Positions 7,943 through 15,359 of a stretch of 64,000 bases of DNA are shown piece by piece. Numbering within the stretch: the first letter of the stretch is position 1; every line of letters starts with the position of its first letter. Under the pieces are notes generated by a model, which did not search any database, had not been told where the DNA came from, and was given only the letters and a program-made list of their open reading frames with translations. Origin of the DNA: an uncultured Eubacteriales bacterium. GTDB lineage: Bacteria > Bacillota > Clostridia > Oscillospirales > Oscillospiraceae. The position numbers and the translations under genes were made by a program. The stretch lies in NCBI GenBank assembly GCA_900545805.1, contig URAL01000003.1:1-64000 (forward strand). The letters are read 5' to 3'.

Positions 7943-8152
7943 CTAAGAAATCAGATTTTTGACATTTACAACGGCGCTGTTGTACCTTGACTTGAGTGCG
8001 TTGATCTCATAGATGCATGCGTCCATCATATCACAATCTGTCGTATTGTCAAATGCCGCGTATGCGCGCCTGAGCTGCAGGCGTATATCGTTTACCTCGT
8101 TAAGGCGGCGCTTATACTCGGCTTTGAGTCTTTTTTCTTCTTTTCTCGTCAT
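7943..8152 (-). CDS. yaaL: DUF2508 family protein (YaaL)
   Basis: A 69-residue highly charged protein predicted to be helical: MTRKEEKRLKAEYKRRL, then a middle helix with RLQLRRAYAAFDNTTD and the C-terminal EINALKSRYN. This matches the DUF2508/YaaL family, whose gene directly precedes bofA in many spore formers. The function is not known. A GGAG ribosome binding site precedes the ATG. It is the first gene of a minus-strand operon yaaL-bofA-acyltransferase. I found only weak promoter-like sequence upstream. Confidence 0.82.
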   Translation of the reverse strand: MTRKEEKRLKAEYKRRLNEVNDIRLQLRRAYAAFDNTTDCDMMDACIYEINALKSRYNSAVVNVKNLIS

Positions 8153-8257
8153 GCTTACAGTCTCCTTTGTGTTTTTTAATAGTATATTCGGCTTGATCAG
8201 AATTTAAACGCCAAAAATTACCGTGTTTATATCCTGAGACGCTTCATATAATACAAG

Positions 8258-8418
8258 CAGACGAAGAACCCGAGACAGAAGTCTGAAAGACTCGCCGGGT
8301 GAAATGCCGGGGCTTATTGCGCAGGCGATAAGAACGCATTGAATTTCGTCGAGCCGGATAAGCCGAAAGGCATTTCATCCGACGGCGGAGGCAGATGAAA
8401 ATCATCTGCCTCCGTTTT
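8258..8418 (+). ncRNA. Candidate structured non-coding RNA (class not recognised)
   Basis: This gene-free stretch between yaaL and the topoisomerase gene has strong folding signals and ends in a terminator. Visible helices: GACGAA (8260-8265) with TTCGTC (8345-8350) closing a multiloop; ACCCG (8268-8272) with CGGGT (8296-8300), enclosing AGAC-AGAA-GTCT; CTTATTGC (8313-8320) with GCGATAAG (8325-8332); CGGAT (8355-8359) with ATCCG (8377-8381), enclosing a GCC-gaaa-GGC hairpin; and the 13-bp terminator at 8386-8418. A TATAAT (8247-8252) sits where a promoter for it would be, with a poor -35. A terminator ahead of the next gene's own promoter suggests an independent small RNA of about 160 nt, though a transcription-attenuating leader is possible. 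It does not match the tmRNA, SRP RNA, RNase P RNA or common riboswitch consensus sequences that I know. Confidence 0.5.
8386..8418 (+). terminator. Terminator of the candidate RNA
   Basis: A 13-bp perfect stem CGGAGGCAGATGA/TCATCTGCCTCCG is followed by TTTT, with a second T8 tract a little further on (8431-8438). Confidence 0.8.
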
Positions 8419-8426
8419 GCTGTGTC

Positions 8427-8455
8427 TTGATTTTTTTTGAGCTGTGTTATATACT
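8427..8455 (+). promoter_or_regulatory. Probable promoter of the topoisomerase operon
   Basis: TTGATT (8427-8432) and TATACT (8450-8455) are 17 bases apart. An overlapping perfect TATAAT at 8457-8462 is an alternative -10 but has no well-spaced -35. The coding start is 60 bases downstream. Confidence 0.5.
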
Positions 8456-8514
8456 ATATAATCTGAAAATGTGTGCAATTTTACGCAAGATGTTGTATTT
8501 GAGAGGAATTTTAA

Positions 8515-10509
8515 ATGACTAAAACCACCGCAGGATACGGTAACGACAGTATATCACAGCTCAAGGGAGCGGACAGAGTCAGAAAACGCCCGGGCGTTAT
8601 TTTCGGCTCTGACGGGCTTGACGGCTGCCAGCACGCCGTGTTTGAGATACTTTCAAACTCTATAGATGAGGCACGCGAGGGCTACGGCAATGTTATAACG
8701 CTCACGCGCTACGCCGATAAATCAATTGAGATAGAGGACTTCGGCCGAGGCTGCCCGATGGATTGGAACGCAAAAGAAAAGCGCTTTAACTGGGAGCTCG
8801 TTTTCTGCGAACTGTACGCTGGCGGCAAGTACGCAAATAATGAGGGCGAAAACTATGAGTACTCCCTCGGACTTAACGGTCTCGGCTCGTGTGCTACGCA
8901 GTATTCGTCCGAGTATATGGATGTCACCGTCTGGCGCGACGGCAATAAGTATGAGCTGCACTTTAAAAAGGGTAAGGTCGTCGGCAAAAAAGGTCAGGAA
9001 CTGACAGTGAGTCTGTCCGACCGCAAAAAGACCGGCACAACGATAAAATGGCGTCCTGACCTTGAAGTCTTTACGGATATCGACATACCGGAGGAATTTT
9101 TCAAGGACACACTGCACCGTCAGGCCGTCGTGAACGCCGGGGTCACCTTCCGCTTCCGAAACCAGAACGGCAATAAATTTGACGTAACGGAGTATGTCTA
9201 TCAAAACGGCATCCTCGACTATGTAAGCGAGATCGCCCACGATTCGCCGCTTACATCGCCCTATTTCATAAGTGCCGAGCGCCGCGGCAGGGACAGAGAG
9301 GACAAGCCCGAATACAAGGTCAAGCTCTCGGCCGCTTTCTGCTTTTCTAACAAGGTCAAGGCAATAGAATACTACCACAACTCATCCTGGCTGGAATACG
9401 GCGGCGCACCGGAGAAGGCCGCGCGCAGCGCGTTTGTATATGCAATCGACGCATACATAAAAAAGATCGGCAAGTATCAGAAAAACGAGAGCAAGATAAT
9501 TTTTCAGGATGTTGCCGACTGCCTGGTTCTCGTAACAAACTGCTTCTCTACTCAGACCTCGTATGAAAACCAGACGAAGAAGGCAATAACCAACCGCTTC
9601 ATTCAAGAAGCGATGACCGACTTTTTCAAGGAAAAGCTCGAGGTATACTTCATCGAAAACAAGTCCGATGCAGATAAGATAGCCGAGCAGGTGCTTGTAA
9701 ATAAGCGCAGCCGAGAGGCGGCGGAAAAAACGCGTCAGGGCATGAAGAAAAAGCTCTCCGGCAGCATCGACATAGCAAACCGCGTGCAGAAATTCGTTGA
9801 CTGCCGCAGCCGTGATCCGGAAAAGCGTGAGATATATATCGTCGAGGGCGATTCGGCGCTGGGCGCGTGCAAGCTTTCGCGTGATGCGGATTTCCAGGGC
9901 ATAATGCCCGTGCGCGGCAAGATACTCAACTGCTTAAAGGCCGATTACGTACGCATATTCAAAAGCGATGTCATAACCGACCTTCTCAAGGTTCTCGGCT
10001 GCGGCGTCGAGGTTCAGGTTAAAGGGAAGAAGGATTTAAACGCCTTCGATATTAACAATCTGCGTTGGAATAAGGTCATAATCTGCACCGATGCCGACGT
10101 CGACGGCTTTCAGATCCGCACGCTTATACTTACTATGCTCTACCGCCTTGTGCCGACGCTCATCCGTGAGGGCTATGTCTACATTGCCGAGTCGCCGCTT
10201 TACGAGATCGAGTGCAGGGGTAAGACATATTTTGCTTATTCCGACAAGGAAAAAACCGAGATCGTTTCCGGCCTTGGCGGGGCTAAGGCGGCGATAAACC
10301 GCAGCAAGGGTCTCGGCGAGAACGATCCGGACATGATGTGGATGACGACGATGAATCCGGAGACTCGCCGCCTTATAAAGGTCATGCCGGAGGAGGCCGA
10401 GCGCATGTCTCAGATGTTTGATCTGCTGCTTGGAGACGATCTTGCAGGCCGCAAAAATCACATTGCCGAGAACGGCTATCTGTATCTGGATATGGCCGAT
10501 ATCTCATGA
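8515..10509 (+). CDS. parE: Type IIA topoisomerase subunit B, divergent topoisomerase IV (ParE-like)
   Basis: The 664-residue protein has the GyrB/ParE order: a GHKL ATPase domain with EILSNSIDEA (catalytic Glu44, Mg-binding Asn48), IEDFGRG and LYAGGKY; a transducer domain; and a TOPRIM domain with IVEGDSALGACK and ICTDADVDGFQIRTL. Several normally invariant stretches differ: the ATP-lid GLHGVG reads GLNGLG, EGDSAGGSAKQGRD reads EGDSALGACKLSRD, and DADVDGSHIRTL reads DADVDGFQIRTL. Catalytic acidic residues are kept, so it should be active. With the ParC-like gene downstream it forms a decatenating enzyme distinct from gyrase. Calling it ParE rather than GyrB is an inference from the partner, which lacks a GyrA box. 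Confidence 0.85.
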   Translation: MTKTTAGYGNDSISQLKGADRVRKRPGVIFGSDGLDGCQHAVFEILSNSIDEAREGYGNVITLTRYADKSIEIEDFGRGCPMDWNAKEKRFNWELVFCELYAGGKYANNEGENYEYSLGLNGLGSCATQYSSEYMDVTVWRDGNKYELHFKKGKVVGKKGQELTVSLSDRKKTGTTIKWRPDLEVFTDIDIPEEFFKDTLHRQAVVNAGVTFRFRNQNGNKFDVTEYVYQNGILDYVSEIAHDSPLTSPYFISAERRGRDREDKPEYKVKLSAAFCFSNKVKAIEYYHNSSWLEYGGAPEKAARSAFVYAIDAYIKKIGKYQKNESKIIFQDVADCLVLVTNCFSTQTSYENQTKKAITNRFIQEAMTDFFKEKLEVYFIENKSDADKIAEQVLVNKRSREAAEKTRQGMKKKLSGSIDIANRVQKFVDCRSRDPEKREIYIVEGDSALGACKLSRDADFQGIMPVRGKILNCLKADYVRIFKSDVITDLLKVLGCGVEVQVKGKKDLNAFDINNLRWNKVIICTDADVDGFQIRTLILTMLYRLVPTLIREGYVYIAESPLYEIECRGKTYFAYSDKEKTEIVSGLGGAKAAINRSKGLGENDPDMMWMTTMNPETRRLIKVMPEEAERMSQMFDLLLGDDLAGRKNHIAENGYLYLDMADIS

Positions 10510-10522
10510 GAGAGGATTTAAA

Positions 10523-10801
10523 ATGAAATTTGACAAAGCTCGTAATCTGGTGAAATTCCTGCTTGCCATGTGCCTGGTGTTCTGCGTTGTCGGAATAGCC
10601 GCAAGCGGCAGTCAGACGGGAGTCGTATCGACATTCATATCGGTGGCGTTTTTCGTCACGGCTTTTATAGTCATCGCGGTATACTGCAAATGCCCTAACT
10701 GCGGCAAGCGCATATATCTCGGTCTGTTCAAGGCCGTCAACTGCCCGAGATGCAGAAGAAATCTCATAACCGGCGCAAAAACAAAGGGCAAAAAGCGCTG
10801 A
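10523..10801 (+). CDS. Small membrane protein with C-terminal zinc ribbon
   Basis: A 92-residue protein that I do not recognise as a named family. Residues about 13-55 form two hydrophobic segments (FLLAMCLVFCVVGIAAS and FISVAFFVTAFIVIAVY); they are followed by a cytoplasmic-looking zinc ribbon with CPNCGKRIYLG and CPRCRRNLI, then a basic tail ending GKKR. The ATG follows GAGAGGA by about eight bases; an upstream in-frame extension overlapping the parE gene is rejected. It is wedged between the two topoisomerase genes (13 bases after the first, 11 before the second), so it is co-expressed with them. No function can be assigned. Confidence 0.75.
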   Translation: MKFDKARNLVKFLLAMCLVFCVVGIAASGSQTGVVSTFISVAFFVTAFIVIAVYCKCPNCGKRIYLGLFKAVNCPRCRRNLITGAKTKGKKR

Positions 10802-10812
10802 AAGGATAGTTT

Positions 10813-13050
10813 ATGGCTAAAAAACAGGTACCCGAAAAGAAACAATTCAATAATCCCAACGTCATTGGCCTGCGCGCCGAGGTCCTTGAGCAGCCGATAA
10901 CCGAAACGCTCGAGCAAAACTATATGCCCTATGCCATGAGCGTTATAATATCCCGCGCCATTCCGGAGATAGACGGCTTCAAGCCCTCGCACAGAAAGCT
11001 GCTTTATACGATGTACAAAATGGGCCTTTTAAGCGGCGCACGAACAAAAAGCGCAAACATTGTCGGCCAGACGATGCGCCTTAATCCTCACGGCGACGCT
11101 GCGATATACGAAACGATGGTGCGCCTTTCAAAGGGCTATGACGCACTTTTGACTCCGTTTATTGACTCCAAGGGTAACTTCGGCAAGGTGTATTCGCGTG
11201 ACATGTCCTATGCCGCGTCCCGATATACCGAGGCAAAGCTGTCTCCCATATGCGCGGATATTTTCGGCGATATCGACAAGGATACCGTTGAGTTTAACGA
11301 CAACTACGACGGCAGCATGAAGGAGCCAGCACTTTTGCCGACTACCTTCCCCAATGTTCTCGTTTCGAGCAACACAGGTATCGCGGTCGGCATGGCCAGC
11401 CAGATATGCGGCTTTAATCTTGAAGAGACCTGCCGCGCTGCGATAGAGTATCTCCAGGATCCGGAGTGCGACCTGTTTCTGTTCTTGCCGGCGCCCGATT
11501 TCTCCACCGGAGGCGAGATCATCTATGACCGAGCGGAGATGGAGAATATCTATAACACCGGGCGCGGCAGCTTCAAGCTGCGCTCAAGATGGCGCTATCT
11601 GCAAAAAGAGAATATCATTGAGATCTACGAGATTCCCTATACGACGACCTCCGAGGCGATTGTCGATAAGGTTGCCGAGCTCATAAAGTCCGGCAGGGTC
11701 AAAGAGATAAACGATATGCGCGACGAAACAGACCTCAGCGGCTTGAAGCTTGCCATTGACCTTAAGCGCGGCACCGATCCCGAAAAGCTCATGCAGAAGC
11801 TTTTTAAGCTCACCCCGCTTATGGACAGCTTCCCGTGCAACTTCAATATCCTCGTTGCCGGAAATCCGCGAGTCATGGGCGTCAGGGAGATACTCAGCGA
11901 GTGGACGGCATGGCGCATAGAATGTGTCCGCCGCCGCGTGTATTTTGACCTTACAAAGAAAAAGGACAAGCTGCATCTGCTTCAGGGCCTTTCAATGATC
12001 CTTTTGGATATTGATAAGGCCATTGAGATAATCCGCAATACAGAGCTTGAAAGCGAGGTAGTTCCGAACCTGATGATGGGCTTCGGAATCGATAAGATAC
12101 AGGCCGAATATGTAGCGGAGATCAAGCTGCGCAACATAAACCGCGAGTATATCCTCAAGCGCACCGCAGAGATCGAGGAGCTTGAGCAGGCTATTGCCGA
12201 GCTTGAAGAGACGCTCAAGAGCCGCCGGAGGATAAAAAGCATTATTATCTCCGAGCTCAGGGCAATAATAAAAAAGTACCCCTCGCCGAGAAAAACAGGC
12301 ATCGTCTATGCTTCTGAGATAGAGGAGTATGTCGAGAGCGAAACGGTCGAGGATTACCCCGTGACAGTATTCCTGTCAAATGAGGGATACCTTAAAAAGA
12401 TTACCCCACTGTCCCTGCGTATGAACAGCGAGCAGAAATTTAAGGACGGTGATGCACTGCGCATGAGCTTTGAGGCGACAAATCGCACGGAGCTGCTGAT
12501 ATTCACCGACCGCCAGCAGGTATACAAGACGCGCCTTTCCGATTTTGACGACACCAAGTCCTCTGCTCTCGGCACATATCTGCCGACAAAGCTCAGCATG
12601 GATGAGGGCGAGCGAGTGCTTGAGATTATATGTCCCGGCAACTATCGTAAAAACCTTCTGCTGTTCTTTGAAAACGGCAAGGCTGCTCGCCTTGATCTTG
12701 CAAGCTACGAGACTAAGACAAACCGCAAAAAGCTCATAAACGCTTACAGCGACAAGAGTCCTCTCGCCGCAGTCTGTATGGTAGGCGAGGAGATCGACAT
12801 GGCGCTGTTCTCGTCCGACGGACGCGCTATGGTCTTTAACACAACGCTTTTGCAGCTTAAGACCAGCCGCACCACGCAGGGCGTTGCGGCAATGAACCTG
12901 AAGAAGAATCATAAGCTTGTCTCGGCGGCGCCTCTGGCGGATACCGCTATCAAAAATATTTCGCGTTACAGAGTCAGAAGCCTGCCTGCCGCCGGAGCAT
13001 TGCTCAAGGACGAGGACAGGGGAGAGACTCAAATGTCGCTTATCGACTGA
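10813..13050 (+). CDS. parC: Type IIA topoisomerase subunit A, divergent topoisomerase IV (ParC-like)
   Basis: The 745-residue protein contains the breakage-reunion domain with SRAIPEIDGFKPSHRKLLY, the winged-helix segment NPHGDAAIYETM and the active-site tyrosine Tyr138 in AASRYTEAKLS, then a coiled-coil arm (about 430-480, rich in Glu/Leu/Arg) and a C-terminal beta-propeller with repeats such as LLIFTDRQQVYKTRL and LLLFFENGKAARLDL. No GyrA box (QRRGGKG-type) is visible, favouring topoisomerase IV over gyrase. At the quinolone-determining positions equivalent to E. coli GyrA Ser83 and Asp87 it has Ala96 and Glu100. It is encoded 11 bases after the small zinc-ribbon protein and is the last topoisomerase gene of the operon. 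Confidence 0.87.
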   Translation: MAKKQVPEKKQFNNPNVIGLRAEVLEQPITETLEQNYMPYAMSVIISRAIPEIDGFKPSHRKLLYTMYKMGLLSGARTKSANIVGQTMRLNPHGDAAIYETMVRLSKGYDALLTPFIDSKGNFGKVYSRDMSYAASRYTEAKLSPICADIFGDIDKDTVEFNDNYDGSMKEPALLPTTFPNVLVSSNTGIAVGMASQICGFNLEETCRAAIEYLQDPECDLFLFLPAPDFSTGGEIIYDRAEMENIYNTGRGSFKLRSRWRYLQKENIIEIYEIPYTTTSEAIVDKVAELIKSGRVKEINDMRDETDLSGLKLAIDLKRGTDPEKLMQKLFKLTPLMDSFPCNFNILVAGNPRVMGVREILSEWTAWRIECVRRRVYFDLTKKKDKLHLLQGLSMILLDIDKAIEIIRNTELESEVVPNLMMGFGIDKIQAEYVAEIKLRNINREYILKRTAEIEELEQAIAELEETLKSRRRIKSIIISELRAIIKKYPSPRKTGIVYASEIEEYVESETVEDYPVTVFLSNEGYLKKITPLSLRMNSEQKFKDGDALRMSFEATNRTELLIFTDRQQVYKTRLSDFDDTKSSALGTYLPTKLSMDEGERVLEIICPGNYRKNLLLFFENGKAARLDLASYETKTNRKKLINAYSDKSPLAAVCMVGEEIDMALFSSDGRAMVFNTTLLQLKTSRTTQGVAAMNLKKNHKLVSAAPLADTAIKNISRYRVRSLPAAGALLKDEDRGETQMSLID

Positions 13051-13060
13051 GGAGGGCGTT

Positions 13061-13927
13061 ATGAAAACAACAAAAGCGAGTGAGTATTTCGTTCAGTATG
13101 CACTTATAGTTCTGGGCTCGGCGCTGTTTGCCGCGGGCTTTCAGTTTTTCCTGTACCCCAACTCAATTATCGTCGGCGGCGTCAGCGGTATCGCGATGAT
13201 CATAAACTATCTTACGAGCCTGCCCGTCGGCGTTATGACCATCGTTCTGAATATCCCTCTTTTTATAATCGCCTGGCGGCATTTCGGTACGAAATTTATT
13301 ATTGCGTCGCTTGTCGGAATGCTGCTGTCATCCGTGCTTGTTGACCTTTTGGCGCTGGTAAAATACTGCCCGACGAATGATATGCTGCTTGCCTGCATTA
13401 TTGGCGGCGCCGTTAAGGGCCTCGGCCTCGGCATAATCTACTACGCCGGAGCTACGACCGGAGGTACGGACATAATCGCAAAATTCGTGCGCCTGAAATT
13501 CCCGTATATAAACTTCGGAACGCTCATACTGCTGACGGATGCGGTCATAATAATCGCGTTTGCAATCATCTTCAAAAAGGTCGAGGGCGCGATGTACGCC
13601 GTTATCACGATGTTCGTCGTCTCAAAGGTCATAGACCTTGTGCTCTACGGTATTGATAACTCGAGCGTCTGCTATATCATCAGCGAAAAAAGCGATCAGC
13701 TCGTAAAGGATATAACGGACAGACTGCACCGCGGCGTTACCATCCTTGAGGGTGAGGGCGCATATTCCCATCAGAATAAGCAGGTGCTGCTGTGCGTAGT
13801 AAAGCGCACTCAGATTGCCGATATCCGAAAGATCATCAAGAATATCGACGAAAATGCTTTCTTTATCATAACCGATGCAAAGAATGTTTTCGGTAAGGGC
13901 TTCGGAGATATCAGCGATAATAAGTAA
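13061..13927 (+). CDS. YitT family membrane protein (DUF161/DUF2179)
   Basis: A 288-residue protein with about five or six membrane segments in the first 200 residues (YitT/DUF161), including FFLYPNSIIVGGVSGIAMI and YYAGATTGGTDIIAK, and a soluble C-terminal DUF2179 domain of about 80 residues (from YIISEKSDQL to the end, with DITDRLHRGVT and AFFIITDAKNV). The family is widespread in Firmicutes; its transported substrate is unknown. The ATG at 13061 follows GGAGG by five bases, so an upstream extension inside the ParC-like gene is rejected. It starts 10 bases after the topoisomerase gene and may share its transcript. Confidence 0.87.
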   Translation: MKTTKASEYFVQYALIVLGSALFAAGFQFFLYPNSIIVGGVSGIAMIINYLTSLPVGVMTIVLNIPLFIIAWRHFGTKFIIASLVGMLLSSVLVDLLALVKYCPTNDMLLACIIGGAVKGLGLGIIYYAGATTGGTDIIAKFVRLKFPYINFGTLILLTDAVIIIAFAIIFKKVEGAMYAVITMFVVSKVIDLVLYGIDNSSVCYIISEKSDQLVKDITDRLHRGVTILEGEGAYSHQNKQVLLCVVKRTQIADIRKIIKNIDENAFFIITDAKNVFGKGFGDISDNK

Positions 13928-13953
13928 ATATTGAGGAACGAGACAAATTGTGC

Positions 13954-13981
13954 TTGACAAATCCGAGAATTGTGGTATTAT
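13954..13981 (+). promoter_or_regulatory. Promoter of tRNA-Gly
   Basis: A perfect TTGACA (13954-13959) and TATTAT (13976-13981) are separated by 16 bases, with TGG before the -10. The tRNA begins 16 bases further on. Confidence 0.82.
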
Positions 13982-13997
13982 TTATCTCGTTCCGTAT

Positions 13998-14073
13998 GCG
14001 GGCATAGCTCATCCGGTAGAGCGCCACCTTGCCAAGGTGGAGGTAGCGAGTTCGAGTCTCGTTGCCCGCTCCA
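13998..14073 (+). tRNA. tRNA-Gly (anticodon GCC)
   Basis: A 76-nt cloverleaf: acceptor GCGGGCA pairs with TGCCCGC, the anticodon loop TTGCCAA sits on a stem CCACC/GGTGG, the T arm contains GTTCGAGTC, and CCA is encoded at 14071-14073. The anticodon GCC reads glycine GGC/GGU. Confidence 0.95.
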
Positions 14074-14082
14074 TAAATAAAG

Positions 14083-14108
14083 CCTCTGTCAAATGACAGA
14101 GGTTTTTT
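14083..14108 (+). terminator. Terminator after tRNA-Gly
   Basis: CCTCTGTCA pairs with TGACAGAGG around an AA loop, followed by TTTTTT. An almost identical hairpin recurs at 14336-14361. Confidence 0.85.
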
Positions 14109-14110
14109 CA

Positions 14111-14361
14111 GCGTATCAAAAAAGCCAATGGCTTTTTTGCACGCTTCAAAAACGCCACATTTTTTGTGAAAATAAATTTTCACGAAAAATCTCGCTACGC
14201 TCGTCAAAAAGTCTGATAAATCAGACATTTTTGATGGCTATAATCTGATTTCGAGCGGGGCCTTTGCCCCCTCGAGCTCCCCTGCTGCGCGGCTGTCTTT
14301 CCTCAGCAGCATAGTTTTTTGACAGTCTGATAAAACCTCTGTCATTTGACAGAGGTTTTTT
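14111..14361. repeat. Block of palindromes between tRNA-Gly and tRNA-Pro, bounded by duplicated hairpins
   Basis: This gene-free block holds successive dyads: AAAAAAGCC-aat-GGCTTTTTT (14118-14138) enclosed by GCGT/ACGC; a TTTTTGTGAAAAT/ATTTTCACGAAAAA stem (14161-14189); TCAAAAAGTCTGAT-aa-ATCAGACATTTTTGA (14204-14234); CGAGCGGGGC-cttt-GCCCCCTCG (14252-14274); and CTGCTG/CAGCAG (14282-14309). The segment AGTCTGATAAA occurs twice (14210-14220 and 14324-14334), and the terminator CCTCTGTCA-TGACAGAGG-TTTTTT is present on both sides (14083-14108 and 14336-14361). No coding region is credible. It may be a palindromic repeat element inserted into or duplicated with the terminator. Confidence 0.5.
14336..14361 (+). 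terminator. Second copy of the tRNA-Gly terminator hairpin
   Basis: CCTCTGTCA (14336-14344) pairs with TGACAGAGG (14347-14355) around a TT loop, followed by a T tract. It differs from the first copy only in the two loop bases. Confidence 0.7.
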
Positions 14362-14384
14362 ATTGCAGGCTTTGACTGAATATG

Positions 14385-14419
14385 AAAAAAGACAGGTTTT
14401 CGCAGAAACCTGTCTTTTT
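14385..14419 (-). terminator. Terminator of tRNA-Pro
   Basis: AAAAAGACAGGTTT pairs with AAACCTGTCTTTTT around a six-base loop. On the minus strand it follows the tRNA-Pro CCA end directly and finishes in a T tract. Confidence 0.82.
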
Positions 14420-14494
14420 GGTCGGAGTGGGGAGACTTGAACTCCCGGCCTCTTGGTCCCGAACCAAGCGCGCTACCAACTGCGCTACACCCCG
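14419..14494 (-). tRNA. tRNA-Pro (anticodon CGG)
   Basis: A 76-nt minus-strand cloverleaf: acceptor CGGGGTG pairs with CACTCCG (one G-T), the D arm contains AGCGCAGTTGGTAGCGC, the anticodon loop TTCGGGA is on a CTTGG/CCAAG stem, the T arm contains GTTCAAGTC, and CCA is encoded. The anticodon CGG reads proline CCG, a codon used often in the neighbouring genes. Confidence 0.95.
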
Positions 14495-14507
14495 AAACAG
14501 CTTTTAT

Positions 14508-14536
14508 ATTATAATAAGCGAAGCTTAACTTGTCAA
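14508..14536 (-). promoter_or_regulatory. Promoter of tRNA-Pro
   Basis: On the minus strand a perfect TTGACA and a perfect TATAAT are separated by exactly 17 bases, 13 bases before the tRNA 5' end. Confidence 0.9.
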
Positions 14537-14585
14537 GGATAATTTATCGCAGCCTGCCCGCATACACTTATCCGAGGTGACAAGT

Positions 14586-15359
14586 ATGAACAGGACGCAG
14601 TTTTATATATGCTCGGCCATATTCATTGCTCTTACGATTGTGCGCGTTTCATCTCCCGCACTTGCAGATAGAATATCCGACGGAATAAGCCGGGCGCTGT
14701 ATATGGAGCAGGAGCACACCGAAACGGCTGTTGAGTTCGGGAAAAGCCTAGCCGACGGCGACGTAATAGATGCCTTTTTGGAGCGCTTTGATAAAAGCAC
14801 ACCGGCACAGCCTTCCGCCGCTGAGACATCGCCCACTCCCGCACCGACGACAACGCCGACTTCCGAACCAGCGCCGCAGCCGACCGTGCATCCGGCAGTT
14901 GCGGCATTTTTGGAATCGCAGTCGGCATATTCGGACTGCGCAGTGCCGGAATCGGTCAGCTATGAGCGTCCGGAGCTGCCGTTTGACTACGCAAGCCCCG
15001 TTTCGGGCGTTAAATCTTCAGGGTTCGGCTACCGCCTGCATCCGATAAAAAACGAGGTCAAATACCATTACGGCACAGATCTTGCCGCCGATACGGGCAC
15101 ACCGATAACGGCTTTTGCAGACGGTACGATAGTCGCTCAGGGCGACTCGGACTCGTTCGGTAAATACGTCATGATAGATCACCCCGACGGCTACCGTACA
15201 CTGTATGCGCATTGCAGCGAGCTGTGCATGAGCTGCGGCAATGTCAAAAAGGGCAGTACAATAGCGCTCGTCGGCTCAACGGGAGCGGCCACAGGCCCTC
15301 ACCTGCACTTCGAGCTCGAACGCGACGGAATATATCTGAATCCCGAATTCTACATATGA
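14586..15359 (+). CDS. Membrane-anchored LytM (M23) protein, SpoIVFA-like
   Basis: A 257-residue protein with one N-terminal membrane segment (about 8-28), a Pro/Thr-rich linker (72-102), and a C-terminal M23 LytM domain (about 133-257). The zinc ligands of active M23 enzymes are all present: His161 and Asp165 in HYGTD, His209 in LYAHC, and His239/His241 in GPHLHFEL. The ATG follows GAGGTGA. Its gene overlaps that of an M50 protease, the arrangement of spoIVFA-spoIVFB, where SpoIVFA tethers and regulates the protease; B. subtilis SpoIVFA has a degenerate LytM domain, unlike this one. A separate role as a cell-wall or SpoIIQ-like endopeptidase is possible. The SpoIVFA call rests on context. 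Confidence 0.72.
   Translation: MNRTQFYICSAIFIALTIVRVSSPALADRISDGISRALYMEQEHTETAVEFGKSLADGDVIDAFLERFDKSTPAQPSAAETSPTPAPTTTPTSEPAPQPTVHPAVAAFLESQSAYSDCAVPESVSYERPELPFDYASPVSGVKSSGFGYRLHPIKNEVKYHYGTDLAADTGTPITAFADGTIVAQGDSDSFGKYVMIDHPDGYRTLYAHCSELCMSCGNVKKGSTIALVGSTGAATGPHLHFELERDGIYLNPEFYI

Noticed and set aside
8258..8418. Assignment of the candidate RNA to 6S, SRP RNA or a cobalamin or FMN riboswitch
   Set aside because: No long end-closing stem around a central bubble as in 6S, no GGAAGGAAGCAGC-like SRP loop, and no B12 box or FMN core was found, so the class is left open.
14083..14361. CRISPR array
   Set aside because: The repeats are different palindromes of unequal length without uniform spacers, and no cas genes are present.
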